Below are positions 25,256 to 36,154 of a stretch of DNA of 64,000 nucleotides, piece by piece (within the stretch, counting starts at the first letter, position 1; each line of letters starts with the position of its first letter). Position numbers and translations under genes: made by a program. The stretch is taken from the NCBI GenBank assembly GCA_013054445.1, contig JAAMPI010000084.1:1-64000 (forward strand), given 5' to 3'. The stretch is from Cudoniella acicularis (Eukaryota; Ascomycota; Leotiomycetes; Helotiales; Helotiaceae). The notes under the pieces are model-generated. The model did no database searches. It saw nothing but the letters and a program-made list of their open reading frames with translations, and was not told where the DNA came from.

Positions 25256-26236
25256 CTATTGAGTTTTCAGACTTTCTTTATAGTCTCTAACCGCCTGTTC
25301 GAAAGTGACATCCCTCTGGAAACCCAAGCCATAAGCCAACTTATTATCAAACTCCGTTCCCCAACTCCTCAATATCCTTTCCATTCCTTCATCTGTTTCT
25401 TCCCTTAACAGCTTCAACTTATCCTCTCCTCCGACCTTTGCAAGTGCATCCATCATCTCTTGCACTGTGACTCCAATCCCAGGCATGTTGATTGCCCTGG
25501 TATGCTTCGGCAACGCATCGTCCTTCAAGTGTAAAGCGTGCACCAAGTTCTCCGCTAGGGTCTTTGGGCTGCACAGCCAGGACCTAAAAGTACGATCCTT
25601 TAGGGGAATAACACACTCTTCTCCGTTGAGCGGCTCTCTAATCATTCCGCTCAGAAAACTGCTCGCAGCTTGCGTAGGCTTTCCCCCCCTCACCACAATA
25701 GTTGGAAACCGTAGCGAATATCCATCTAGAAAGTCTTTTCGCGTATAGTCACTGAGGAGTGTCTCACACGCAAATTTCTGAGCCCCATAACTCCCTTCTG
25801 GTGTAGGCAGCACGTGCTCATCGATGACTTCTGGCAACGGTTGTCCATAAACAGCTTGTGAGCTGGCATACAAAACTCGCAAAGGTTTCTCCCCCTCTTT
25901 CTTAGCCTTCCTCAGAACTTCGAGGATGTTGAGCGTAGAATGCAAATTTACTTTCATCCCCAGCTCGAAATTGGCTTCTGATCCTGCAGACATAATGCCG
26001 TGGAAGATGCAGATGGCATCCAGGGGAAGCGAAGAGGCGATAAGATTGTCGAGAGACGAGGCATCGCAGAGATCTGCCTGAACTGTTGTGCAATTTTGGG
26101 GGTATTTTGCCGAAGGGGGAATGGAAGGCTTGATTATATCGGTGAGAATGACTTCATATTGCGGTTCTTGCAGGAGGCGAGCAGCGAGCAGGGGCCCGAT
26201 CATTCCTGATGCGCCAGTTATGAGGATTTTAGGCAT
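25256..26236 (-). CDS. NAD-dependent epimerase/dehydratase family, D-erythronate dehydrogenase (DenD)-like
   Basis: A single exon of 326 residues. I take MPKILITGASG as the start, because an in-frame extension upstream adds only an unconserved hydrophobic stretch. The Rossmann motif TGASGMIG is at 7-14. The extended-SDR catalytic set is present: Ser125/126 in YASSQAVYG, then Tyr150 and Lys154 in SYGAQKFACE. Also typical of DenD-like enzymes are 'DGYSLRFPTIVVRGGKP', 'AASSFLSGMIREPLNG' and 'INMPGIGVTVQEMM'. Bacterial DenD oxidises D-erythronate to 2-oxo-tetronate; other members act on related C4 sugar acids, so the substrate here is inferred. The gene is transcribed away from a class II aldolase gene 339 bp off, which suggests co-regulation in one carbohydrate pathway. 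Confidence 0.85.
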   Translation of the reverse strand: MPKILITGASGMIGPLLAARLLQEPQYEVILTDIIKPSIPPSAKYPQNCTTVQADLCDASSLDNLIASSLPLDAICIFHGIMSAGSEANFELGMKVNLHSTLNILEVLRKAKKEGEKPLRVLYASSQAVYGQPLPEVIDEHVLPTPEGSYGAQKFACETLLSDYTRKDFLDGYSLRFPTIVVRGGKPTQAASSFLSGMIREPLNGEECVIPLKDRTFRSWLCSPKTLAENLVHALHLKDDALPKHTRAINMPGIGVTVQEMMDALAKVGGEDKLKLLREETDEGMERILRSWGTEFDNKLAYGLGFQRDVTFEQAVRDYKESLKTQ

Positions 26237-26575
26237 GGTGTGGGATTTGAACAATTCAAGAATCTCTGAAAATAGATAAATTAATTCAAAATTGGAGCGG
26301 AGGGAGAAAAAACCCAAGATATAGAGAAGAAATCGAAGGGTGGAGGAGGTGCCACGAGACGAGGGCCACACCTCACTCGGCTAACCTGCCCCCTTTTGAG
26401 GTGCCGTGGTGGGTACAGCTCTCCCCCACAAAATTGTCCGATACTCGGGGCAACATTATCCGGGTATTCTGCCTTTACTCCAACGTCACTTCTCTACTTC
26501 TCTCTCATATCTCCTTCTGATCCTCTTTTCTCATATTCTCTTCTGTACATAGTTTTCAAAATAACGATCTACAAA
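26237..26575. promoter_or_regulatory. Bidirectional promoter of the dehydrogenase/aldolase pair
   Basis: This is the 339-bp gap between two divergent start codons. Pyrimidine-rich stretches (CTTCTCTCTC, TCCTCTTTTCTC) lead up to the aldolase start, as in fungal core promoters, and GCGGAG/CCGAG words lie mid-way. No specific regulator site is proved. Confidence 0.6.
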
Positions 26576-27556
26576 ATGGCAAAATTAATGAAGGATAACA
26601 AAGCGGTAAAGATGCTGAAGGCAGCCGAGGAGGGAGGATATGGAATAATAGGTGTTGTATCTGTAAGAAAATCTTACCCTGCCACCATGATTTTCACATC
26701 AATCCTGACCTGCATTCTCAGTATAACCTCGAAACCATAACTGCCGTTGTGCGCGCAGCAGAAAAAAAGCGGTCCCCAGCACAAATTCTTCTCTTTCCTT
26801 GGGCCCTCCATTACTCCCCCCTTCTTATACATCTTGCGGCAGCCGCCTGCTCCACAGCCACCGTCCCAATCGCTTTGCACATGGATCACGCGCAGTCCGA
26901 GGAAGAGATTATTGCTGCAGCTGAATACCCTTTTGACAGCATCATGGTTGACATGTCGCATTATGAGAAGGAAGATAATTTGGAGAAGACGGAAAGAATC
27001 ACAAAAATGCTCCATGAGAAGGGGATAGCGACTGAGGCCGAGCCAGGAAGAATTAATGGGGGTGAGGATGGGGTTAAGGATACGGGAGATTTGGAGGGGT
27101 TATTGACCACCAAAGAGGAAGCAGCTTTGTTTGTGGCTACAGGCATTGACTTTTTGGCTCCAGCCTTTGGAAACATACATGGGAATTATTGGGGGGTTGA
27201 GAATATTAAATTGGAATTTGATAGGTCAGTTGTCTTACTGATATAAAGTTTGGGAGGAGTTACTATCATACTAACGGATTGACAGACTTGAGAAGATCCG
27301 AGAAGCGACAGATGGGAAAGCACAATTGGTATTGCATGGAACAAACACATTTCCGGATGCGACGATGCAATCTTGTATAAAAGGAGGCATGACCAGATGT
27401 AATGTGAACGAATTGGTCTTGCATACATACAGCAAGTACGTGGCGGAGAATACGGGCAAAGTTCCGCTGACGGAACTGATGTCCAAGGGAACGGATCTAA
27501 TTCAAGAGCTGGTTGAGTACCAAATGGATGTTATGGGCTCTTCAGGAAAAGCATGA
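26576..27556 (+). CDS. Class II (zinc) ketose-bisphosphate aldolase, GatY/KbaY/Fba type
   Basis: Three exons (26576-26662, 26722-27224, 27286-27556) with introns of 59 and 61 nt encode 286 residues. Landmarks are 'YGIIGVVSYNLETITAVVRA', the active-site HMDHA with catalytic Asp84 and zinc ligand His85, 'EAEPGRINGGEDG', zinc ligand His182 in AFGNIHGNY, and His214 in LVLHGTN with the following phosphate loop. The spacing is close to that of tagatose-bisphosphate aldolases, and the length is normal for the GatY/KbaY branch. The enzyme would split a ketose-1,6-bisphosphate, or a related phosphorylated sugar, into DHAP and an aldehyde. The substrate cannot be told from sequence. Its divergent partner is a DenD-like dehydrogenase, so a minor sugar-acid route is more likely than glycolysis; that is inference. 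Confidence 0.9.
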
Positions 27557-28090
27557 ATAAGCTGTAGGTCCGAGGTGTAAGAAATTTCGTCGATTACGCA
27601 AGCGAGCTACTTTTCCTCACAACATCAGTACTGTGGAAACATATTGTCTTGCCGGCCGAGATTTTGATGAGATATAATGACAACCTCCACAGCTTTAATA
27701 TCCAAGCATTTTAAGCTATTTTGACTTGACATGTAACCACAAACTTTATCCTTTTTAATATCTGCAAAATGATTGATTTCCGCATCCATCAATAAATATG
27801 TATTTTCCTCATTCGACCTCAATTTACATCTATGTTTATTATAGAAGAGGTCCGAGGAAACTTTTTACAGGTTTCAATGGATGAAGGTTGGGACTTGAAA
27901 AAATGTCTCTGAAATATGTTTTATTTGCTGTAAGAAGTCTATGTATGAAAGTCTAGAAAGTCAAAATATTTGGCTGTTCTTTTTTTATGATGGAAAACAA
28001 AAACCAAACGCCATATGCGATTGTGTAAATCATACAAGCCAAGAAGGCTATCGAGGAAATATTCATACTCATACACCGCAATCCTCTATC
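27557..28090. other. Intergenic region downstream of the aldolase gene
   Basis: Apart from the BCS1-like fragment at 27632-27830, this AT-rich stretch holds only the presumed 3' ends of the aldolase gene and of the BCS1-like pseudogene. Confidence 0.5.
27632..27830 (-). pseudogene. Fragment resembling the BCS1-like pseudogene's 5' region
   Basis: This short piece aligns, at both DNA and protein level, with the segment just upstream of the open part of the neighbouring BCS1-like pseudogene (28975-29165). Shared blocks are ATTGTCTT, AGATTTTGATGA and TAACCAC, and in translation 'GYMSSQ' against 'GYMTSH' and 'SHQNLGRQDNMF' against 'FHQNLS*EDNSF'. Only this part of the gene is found here, in the same orientation. 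The simplest view is a leftover of a tandem duplicate. Confidence 0.5.
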
Positions 28091-29170
28091 TCAAACCTCC
28101 TTGGCCTCCTTGGCTTTGGACGACTCTTCCTCTTTTTCTTTCCGTGCCTTCTCTTCCTCCTCTTTTTCTTTTTGTGCCTTCTCCTCTTCCTCCTTCTCCT
28201 TCTTTTCCTTCTCCTTGATCTTCTCCGTCCGCATAGTCTTCACCCACTCGGCGGCATTTTTAACGGCTGCTTCTGGAGCTCTCTTATACTTCAAACAATA
28301 CCCCTGAATCTCCGCAGGAGAAAATGTCATGGTGGGAATAATTTGCGCGAATTCCTCTGCCAATCCCTTGACCTTTTCTTCCTCCCTTCTCTTCTTTTCT
28401 TGAAACTCCAATTCTCGTTTCCGCTCTTCTTCCTCTCTTTGCTTCTCATCCAATTTCTCTTTCTCGGTAGTGGCGGGTTTTGGGGCACGGATGCTGAGCT
28501 TGGAGGATCGGGGAATGTCGCCTTCAAGAGTCGCAAAGATAGCGCGGAAGATGGTAGAGAGCATTTCTGTGCTTGCCAAGTCGAATTTCACCATCATGTC
28601 CACGCGGCCTGGACGGATGAGCGCCTCATCTAGCTTCTCGATGTGGTTTGTCGTCATGATGAGGACCCTTCCTTCTTGACTTGCAACTCCATCCAGAATG
28701 TTGAGTAGAGCAGAAAGCGAGATTTTTCCACCACGAGCTTTCGGCTTGGCGAGGGATTTAATGGGCGTTGAGGCTGCCATGGTGGTTACCAGTGGTTTCG
28801 AATCAGAGTCCTTTTCGTCACGAGTGTGGGTTAGACCTGCTGTATCAATGTCTTCGAGAAGGACGACGCATTGCTTAGGAAGTTCGGAGAAGAGTGTGCC
28901 GAGGTTTTCCTCATCCATTGATGGAGAGTTTAGACTGATGATGTAAATCTTGAGCTTGAAGTAGCCGGCAATAGCAAAACTATTGTCTTCCTAGCTAAGA
29001 TTTTGATGAAATAGAATCAAAGGCTCTACATATTTCCGATTCAAGTATTTGATATAGTGACTAGTCATATAACCACGGACTTCGCTATTTTGCTCCATAT
29101 CGGCTAACAAAATACTGACCATATTCCTCACCTGACTGTAATTCACATCCACACACTTAGCTCGCTGAGA
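28091..29170 (-). pseudogene. BCS1-like AAA ATPase pseudogene with eroded Walker A
   Basis: The open part (28918-28091, 275 codons) carries the second half of a BCS1-family AAA module: Walker B 'CVVLLEDIDTAGL', 'GKISLSALLNILDGVASQEG', sensor 1 'LIMTTNHIEKLDEALIRPGR' with the arginine finger, then an insertion rich in Glu and Lys, a C-terminal lid ('IQGYCLKYKRAPEAAV') and a long charged tail of KEKEEEE repeats. Upstream, the frame still reads 'NSFAIAGYFKLKIYIISLNS', typical of the family. But the Walker A loop expected just before it is reduced to 'LFHQNLS*ED', with a TAG stop and no GxxGxGK. Further upstream only weak traces remain. BCS1 proteins act in the mitochondrial inner membrane on complex III; the fungal relatives are diverse. 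ATP binding is impossible as read, and the untouched 3' half suggests recent loss. Confidence 0.75.
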
Positions 29171-29217
29171 TTCGAAAAGTACTTTTGGGATTGCATGGCT
29201 ATCAAAGTAACTACTAT

Positions 29218-32200
29218 CTAAAGTCTCGCACGATTCTCGGCGGCCCTTAATTGGAGTTCCAAAGGCATAGCCCTTGATTCCATCATTTTTACTACATCTC
29301 TAGGAAATGCAGTGTACTTGATATGAATGCCTTTTCCAAAATGCACTTCTGACTTCCCTTGCATGCGGTTGTATAACAGATGGAGCGCAAGTTGGAGGCA
29401 GTCCTCTTGCTCCAGGTCTTCCAACCTCCATGTAACATAAGGATCAAGCTGAAGCAAGGCAGCCCGTTCCCGAGTCTCGTCGTCTGGCTGCTCTTCAGAA
29501 AGAAAATCATTCAATCTGTAGAGCTTTCGGAGATGCTTCTCATCTTTCTTTTCCCGCGTTAGCTCTCGTGCAGCTTCCAGACTCGTGTCTACGAGGAAGT
29601 CTTCCTCATCATCCCCATCCTCAGATGAGGCGAGAAACTCTTCTTCTGAAGCTGCATCAGGTATAAGATCATAGTCTGAATCCATATGATCACCCTCATC
29701 GACGTATTCATCGTCCTCGTCGTCTTCCTCGTCCGGACCACTGCTATCGTCATCATCCTCCCCCCTTGACACGCTCTCCTCAAAAGTACTTTTGTCATTG
29801 GGCAGTGTAGCCATTCGACATTTTTGGCAATGAAGGGGCACTTGTACCTCGTCTAAAGCGATCCCAAGACATTTTGCGTGACCGAGCGTACAACAAGAGC
29901 TGCACGTAACTGTGTCGTTCTCGTCGGAAATGGAGCGATAGCAAACCTCACAGAAGCTCTCTTGCTGGGTAGCTTCTTTATGGCGCCTTTCGCGCTCTTC
30001 GGGTTGAAGCAACGCGCCTGTTTTACCGTCATAATCCAAAAGCGAAAATCGCTCGACAGTTTTCCGCGTTCGTTTACTCCCTTGCGTACTTGATTCTGCA
30101 TTTGTGACATCCAGCTGCCGAGTTTCTTTGGAGGCCTGTTTCTTCAACTGGTCCTCTCTCCGTTGTCTCTTCATTTCCTCCATGCGGACAGCGATAGCAA
30201 CATCCCGAGTGTTTTGCTTCTCTTGAATTTCTTTGAGCATCTCTTGACCGTCTTGACTTTCATGACATGCATTCACCCGTGGTTGAAACTCATTTAAAAG
30301 GCGTATAAGCAAATTTCGTATAGCTGGGTCCTGCGAGTTGGCAGCGAGCATTACCGTTGCTTTACCCGTTTGCCTTGAACTTCTAAATTGATCATGGCTG
30401 TTGGGGGTGCTCTTCTTAATGGCGATGCCTGGGAATTCGGAAGTGACCTAGAGCGGGATGTCAGTAGCCAGGTCTAAAAAGTACTTTTGGAGCAGAGTAT
30501 TAGTGATGGGGTTCTCTTACGCGGTTGATTCGACCCCCAGCTTGTGCCTCCTGAGGGTAGGAGCGGAAATCCGCCCCGAACACAATCACATTGCAAGATA
30601 TATGCATGTTAAAGCCTATTGCGCCAACGTCCTGTAGCAAAATCAACACCTTCAAACTGCTTTCGGGGTCGTTGAATAAGTCAACCAGCTCGGATCTCGC
30701 ATTGTTAGATAGTCCTGAATGCATGGTGCGCGCATCCACAAGGCCGGCCCGCAAAGTTTTTTCAACATAGTAAGCATTGGCCGGGACAGTGTCGGCATAT
30801 ATAAGTTTTTGGTGATGCTTGTAGAATGGCTTGTTCAAGGGGTCCAGGACATGGTACGTCAGTAGTACCTGGAATAGCAGTCTGAGGGTTGGTGAGCCCT
30901 TGGTCAGGAATCTCACGAGATCTGCAGCAGTTTGCGACCGTGGTTCGCCTTCTCCTCTAGTGAGATCTTGGATAAAATCAGCTTCCTGGTTTTCCGACCT
31001 CCATTTGTCCAGCGTGGCGACGTGGGTATTGCCTTCCACACTCTGCATGACTAAATTCAGCCTTGCTAATATGGTTGAGCAATTAAGCATGGCCAACTTT
31101 CGGAGGGCTGCCCCACCGCAAACGGAAGCCCTTGCCGACATTGCCATCGGTCTCCCGATTTTTTCGGTCCTAGTTTGCTTTTGGAATTCCTGCACATACT
31201 CGCTATGACGCGTTAGTATGGTACTACAAGGCCTGTGGCTGAAAAGTACTTTTCAGAAGGAGCTAGAACAGGGTGCATGAACTTACTTTGCATACTGGCG
31301 ATGAAAATACTGATACTCAGGTTCCTCAGCGGGTAGTCTCTTCACGATAGCGGTCTTGGTGGTCATCTTCCTAAACAGAGGGCGCAGCGAGACTGGGTCG
31401 CCAATCTCCATCGGCAGTACCGAAGACGTAGATCGCTGGATTAGCACGAGATCTAGGATCGGTCTGAACTTTTTGGCGACTTGAATATGAACTTCACTAG
31501 AAGCGGCAGCCTGACGTAAGTGTCTTGGATCTAGAAGCGCAAGGCGTCGGGTATCACAGGCGGGGAGGTTCGACAATTCTGTGATAAGGTCTAATTCCTT
31601 TTGGTAAATGTCGGCGAACCACTCTGAGATAGAGGGATCTAACTTCACGCGGACTTGCAGCTCAGTCTCGATCATGGGCCATAACAGAAGCAAGAGTGCG
31701 ATGAGGTCCTGCCGAGGTGTTAGTCAAGAGATTCTTGTAAGTGAGAGGGTGCGATGAGAGGAGGGTAAAGAGGGCGTCGCCAAAAGTACTTTTGGATAGA
31801 TAGAAAAAACCATGATGACCTACCTTGATCGTGTTATGCATGGGCGTTGCCGTTAGCAAAACTATCTTCCGAAAGGCCTGGTTGTGCAAGACCGCCCATA
31901 GCCCCGTGGTAGTGTTCTTGACTTTTTGACATTCATCCCCGGCGAGCAAAGAGTAAGTCCCAGTATGTTGGGTGACCCAGTAATGCTTTTTCCGAGGTTT
32001 TCGCTTCCATACCGGAGCGCCTTTGTCGTTAAACCGAGGGGGTTTGAACGGTACCCCAGGGATGACTTTAGTCTTTCTACGAGCAGTTCGATTCTTGTGC
32101 GTCTCATATGAGGTTAATATAAGCACATTCGCTGCTCTCGGATCTTTCTGGTCGAAGATGAAGCGTAAGTTTGCCGGCAACGTGTCAATATGAGGGTATT

Positions 32201-35176
32201 GGCTCATCGCCGAGTAGGAAAGGGAGGACGTTTGCATCATATCCTTGTATTCGTGTTCTTCGTAGGACATGACTACACGAAAACCGGGCCAATGCAAGCG
32301 GAGCTCGCAAAGCCATTGATTTACGAGCGAGGGTGGGACTACTAACAGTATGGGGCGAAATATGCGTTCCTTGCCTGTGGGGTCCATCGAGTCGTCGAGT
32401 ACGACATGAATGAGTGCAACCATTAGAGCTTGTTTGGTCTTTCCAAGGCCGACCTCGTCAGCTAAGATAGCCCCATGGATCAGTAAGTGCTCGAGTTTGC
32501 CTGCTGCTAAATGCACCTTTTTCGCACATGGGAGGTGTGCTGAATTTGTAGCAGCGAGTAAGCGTTCAGCGTCGATCTTCCCGTAGAGTTTGAGGAGTAT
32601 GCCGACAATCCCAGTTATTTGGTAATTGAAAAAAGAACAGCCGGTTCGGTCTTTAAAGAGGCGGGACTGATATCGACCATTAGATAACTGCTCGCAGTCG
32701 AGCAGTTGTAAACAAACATCTAACTCTGGTCCAGCACGCGAGTTAAGGCCGGAGAACGCGGAGCGCATAGTATAGTAATCGTCCTCGCGCAGAGAAGAGG
32801 CCTGCTTAAGTAGTCAGAACCGAAAAGTACTTTCGGAAGGGGACGGGGAAGAGCTACTGACCTCTGATTCTTCAGTGAGGGGTACGTCGATAGTGACGCC
32901 TTCCTGGGCGATAGCAAGTTGCGTGCCTAATTCTTCGCCCGTCTGAATGGCACTTCGCTCCGCCGATGTCAGTTTCAAATCTCGGGCGACCTTGTCTACC
33001 TTCAGAATAGCGGTCTTGGCGTTTTGGGACAATTCCATGAATAGCTTTTTCTGCCATTGACGCCGTGTTTCCGGCTCGGTCACATCCATCCCATCATAGT
33101 ATTGGAGGAAAGCGATTTTGTTGGAACCGAAACGCTTCATCGGGTCTGGGGGGGCGCCAATGCCATTTATACCACCTCCTTGGGAAAATATAATGTCTAG
33201 GTAAGACCGGCCGATGGACGAGACCTCGTTGGTGGGGGGCTGAGCACCATCTTTAGAGCCGGATGTCCCGTCAAATGCAGCGGCAACGATGGAAGCAACT
33301 CCCGCTTCATTGACCCTGACATCGCCAGAGGAGGTGTCGAACAGGCCAGCAATTTCTGGAGGCGGCTCGAAACTCTCGAAAATGTTAGAACTTGGGTCGT
33401 CTAGAGCCTCAAAGGTGACATGTAGACCGAAATCCTTATTCGACGGGGACTCAAAAGTACTTTTCGAGGCGGGCCACGGCGCACGAAACACGTCCTGGGT
33501 CTCTTTTACTCCATCTTCCGAGATGAAGGTGAGTTCGAGAGATCGAATGTCCATCTTTATCTCGTGGCAATTGTACTGCCGGCGGATGGCATCTCGAAAA
33601 GCCTCAATGCTGGAAAATAATCGGGGGTCTGCTAGAAGCCTTTGCTTCCGCGTAGGCTGGGGGATGTTTGCTTCCTTGGCCGCAACTAATGCATCTTCAA
33701 GATCCTCGATCCCGTCAAATCTGATAGCCTCCCAGATGATTGTAATATCAAGGGGCTCGAGTTGATCGGCAGCTTGAACGTTAACGCTCTTTTGTATAAG
33801 GGTTGCTATGTTAGCTGGGGGTGCTTCGGGGGGTCTGAGCCATTGCGGCACATGGGATATGTCAATTACGCAACGCTGGAGCATTGCCTCAGATGAGAAC
33901 TTCTGCTCCCACTGGGTGTTGTTGAAACAGTACCTCACGTACCTGAGCAAATTCCATAGACGGTTGAAGACCTCAAGCCGGGTCTCCTGCTCATAAGGCC
34001 CCGTGATTGGGGGAGAGAAGGAAAGTACTTTTCCGTCCGCATGGGAGTCTTCATAGCCGATGCTCGGTATCTCTCGACCCATGAATCGGTGGGCGAAGGC
34101 TGCTGCATAGATATCTTGCTGCTGACGGTTAAAGTCGCTCGAATTTTCTGTTAAGCTTTCCACTTCCGATTTCATGGTGCTCAGGAGACAAGCAAGATGG
34201 CGGCTTTTGATTTCTGTCGAGGGGGAGGGTCCTAATGGCCAATTTATATCTGGATTTACACCTGTGAAGAGAGCTTCGTTGTCATCGAGGAATCTCAGGG
34301 CAGTCTTCTTGTTCATGTTGGCTCCGAAAACATCGAAGCGGATGGATGCTTTCAAAACTGGCCAAGACATAGCCAACGCTCGCAGTTGAGTGACATCGTT
34401 GAAGCCCATATATGATCCGAGCTTTTGCTCGTTGTTGGGGATGTCGATGAAGGGAACTCCTTTCTTGATGTTTCCGGGGCTCTCGACTAATTTGGGTTGC
34501 GATGGACGTCTTCGAGAGACCGAAGCGCCCTTCTTCACCTATGAAATTGTCAGTGAATGGGGGAAAGTACTTTTGAGATCCGGATGATCAAGCGTACCTT
34601 TTTTGGCTTGTCCTTAGATGGAGTCTCATCTTGGCCCTCTTCATCGGATTGCTCCCGCTGCTTGCCCTTGCCCTGTACGCAGATGAATTAATAGAAAGTT
34701 CTTCCATGAATGAATTGATTGCGCCTTACCTTGTCTACCTTCTTAGCTGGCGAGTCATCGTCACCCTCAAACATAGCACTATCACCAAGAGGCTGGGAGT
34801 TCTTCTGACGTTTCGGTGCGGGTCGTCGCTAGGCTCCGTCGATGCTGGTTTGCTGGGGGTTGGAGCAGGTTTGGTCTTCTTTGAGGAAGCTTTCATCGGG
34901 AAATCTTGGGCGGCAGTCTTGTTGGTCGCAGCTTTGCCCGCTGGCATGGTTGGTCTAGCTCCCGAAGGTCCACTCATGGCTTGGTCCTACGGCACGCCGA
35001 TAAGTCAACTTTGGCGATAATATCGAAAAGTACTTTTGGATACGCACTAGCTCAGCTTTGTTGGAATTCCGCAAAGGTCGTCTAGGTGCTGTAGGCGGCT
35101 CAGCCTCTTTCTTACCATTCCCTCCACCTTCTGGGGCTGGCTGGGACACTGGCTGGGACACCGGCTTGGGCGGCAT
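29218..35176 (-). CDS. Very large SNF2-family helicase with Cys-rich finger; one frameshift
   Basis: I read eight exons: 35176-35048, 34986-34730, 34672-34598, 34538-32862, 32801-31824, 31708-31287, 31202-30521 and 30447-29218, about 1,816 residues. The N-terminus is basic and disordered. The SNF2 motor has motif I 'ADEVGLGKTKQA' (about 828), a DECQ box in place of DEGH (about 1002), motif III TATPMHN (about 1030) and a helicase C lobe ending 'QAGGRINR' (about 1402). A Cys-rich finger (CEVC..CSSC..CQKC, about 1570) and a long acidic stretch follow. Splices agree in phase except exon 2, whose 257 nt leave the frame one base short between 'STEPSDD' and 'PKRQKNSQPLGD'. That is a 1-nt loss or a sequence error. 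It lies downstream of, and on the same strand as, a DUF3435 recombinase. Six of its seven introns carry the AAAAGTACTTTT palindrome. Family members remodel chromatin or translocate on DNA; the role here is unknown. Confidence 0.85.
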
Positions 35177-36154
35177 GTTGTCGCTGTATGGAAGAGTCAA
35201 CAGACAGATGGGGGGGATAAGGATGGGAATAGTTACCTGGAAACAAGAACTCGCGAGCTTGCTTGCTTGTGAAAGAGATGGAGTTCTGGTTCTTGTGAGA
35301 ATCCAAGATATTTGTGTCGTAAATAAAGATAGTGTCGTGGTGTCAAAGTTGAGGTTCAAGTGTCGATATTGACCACAACCTCTTCACCTTTGGGAATATG
35401 GCGTAGAAGACGCGCACGGTTTGTGGTATATGCTTGCAAATATCCCCGCCGATTCACTGCGCGAAGGCAGTCGTTAGATTGATTGGTAACTGCAAAGGAC
35501 GTGGTGGTGGCGAGGCAAAGTTGATGTTGTTGTTGTGGTGTTAGTGGAGGAGGAGGAGGAGGAGAAGGAGGAGGCTCCAAAGACGTCACTAGGCCTCGAT
35601 AACAAAAACCTACCGAAGACAGATCACCTCTTCTCAAATCCCATAGCCATTTCGAAAGGAAATTTATAGCTTGTTTACATGTAGGGAATGAATCACTTGG
35701 TGCAGGTGAAGCTATGCTCGTGAACGGTCTTAGGTACTTTTCGGTCTTATTATTATAGCTATATGTGTGATGGATGGATCGAGCCAGCCCGGTTGAGAAG
35801 GCTTCTCTATGTCCGTGATGACGATGGAAGCAACAACGTGATGAATGAAGGGGATGCATGAAAGGCCCGAATAAACGAGATCTCTCCCAAAAGTACTTCT
35901 CAGTTATCTTATAGGGCTAGCCATAAAAGCCCCGCAGCTCGCTGCGATAAGAGTGAGGGTCCCACTTGTTGGTATGGTACTAGCTTTTATGGTTGTTCCA
36001 CTAGCCAGCAACGGCAAAGCTGTAAATCATCTTGGATTTAAAGCTATCTGTTAACTATAAGCCCTGCTAGCACAATAGAATCTACTGAGAAGCTATCTTC
36101 CACATGGTATATTTCATGTCACCCTCTCCTGTAAGCAAATCCTTCATACACATC
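35177..36154. other. Intergenic region between DUF3435 and SNF2 genes
   Basis: It should contain the SNF2 promoter and the 3' end of the recombinase gene. It holds palindrome copy 35889-35900, a weaker copy at 35733 and an imperfect inverted repeat at 35915-36006. A 167-codon frame at 35356-35859 (minus) has low complexity (Pro and Gln runs) and no domain, so I do not call it a gene. Confidence 0.55.
35915..36006. repeat. Imperfect inverted repeat (GGCTAGCCATAAAAGC arms)
   Basis: The left arm GGCTAGCCATAAAAGC (35915-35930) pairs with GCTTTTATGG (35983-35992) plus CTAGCC (36001-36006), with 8 extra bases inside the right arm. The loop is GC-rich (GCCCCGCAGCTCGCTGCG). It may be the footprint of a small element or a strong hairpin between the two genes. 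Confidence 0.6.

Noticed and set aside
28101..28633. Plus-strand frames rich in Ser, Phe and Leu
   Set aside because: They are antisense shadows of the Lys/Glu-rich tail of the BCS1-like pseudogene.
35356..35859. 167-codon frame between the DUF3435 and SNF2 genes
   Set aside because: Runs of Pro and Gln come from simple GGA/TTG repeats. It has no conserved block and probably lies in promoter or leader DNA.
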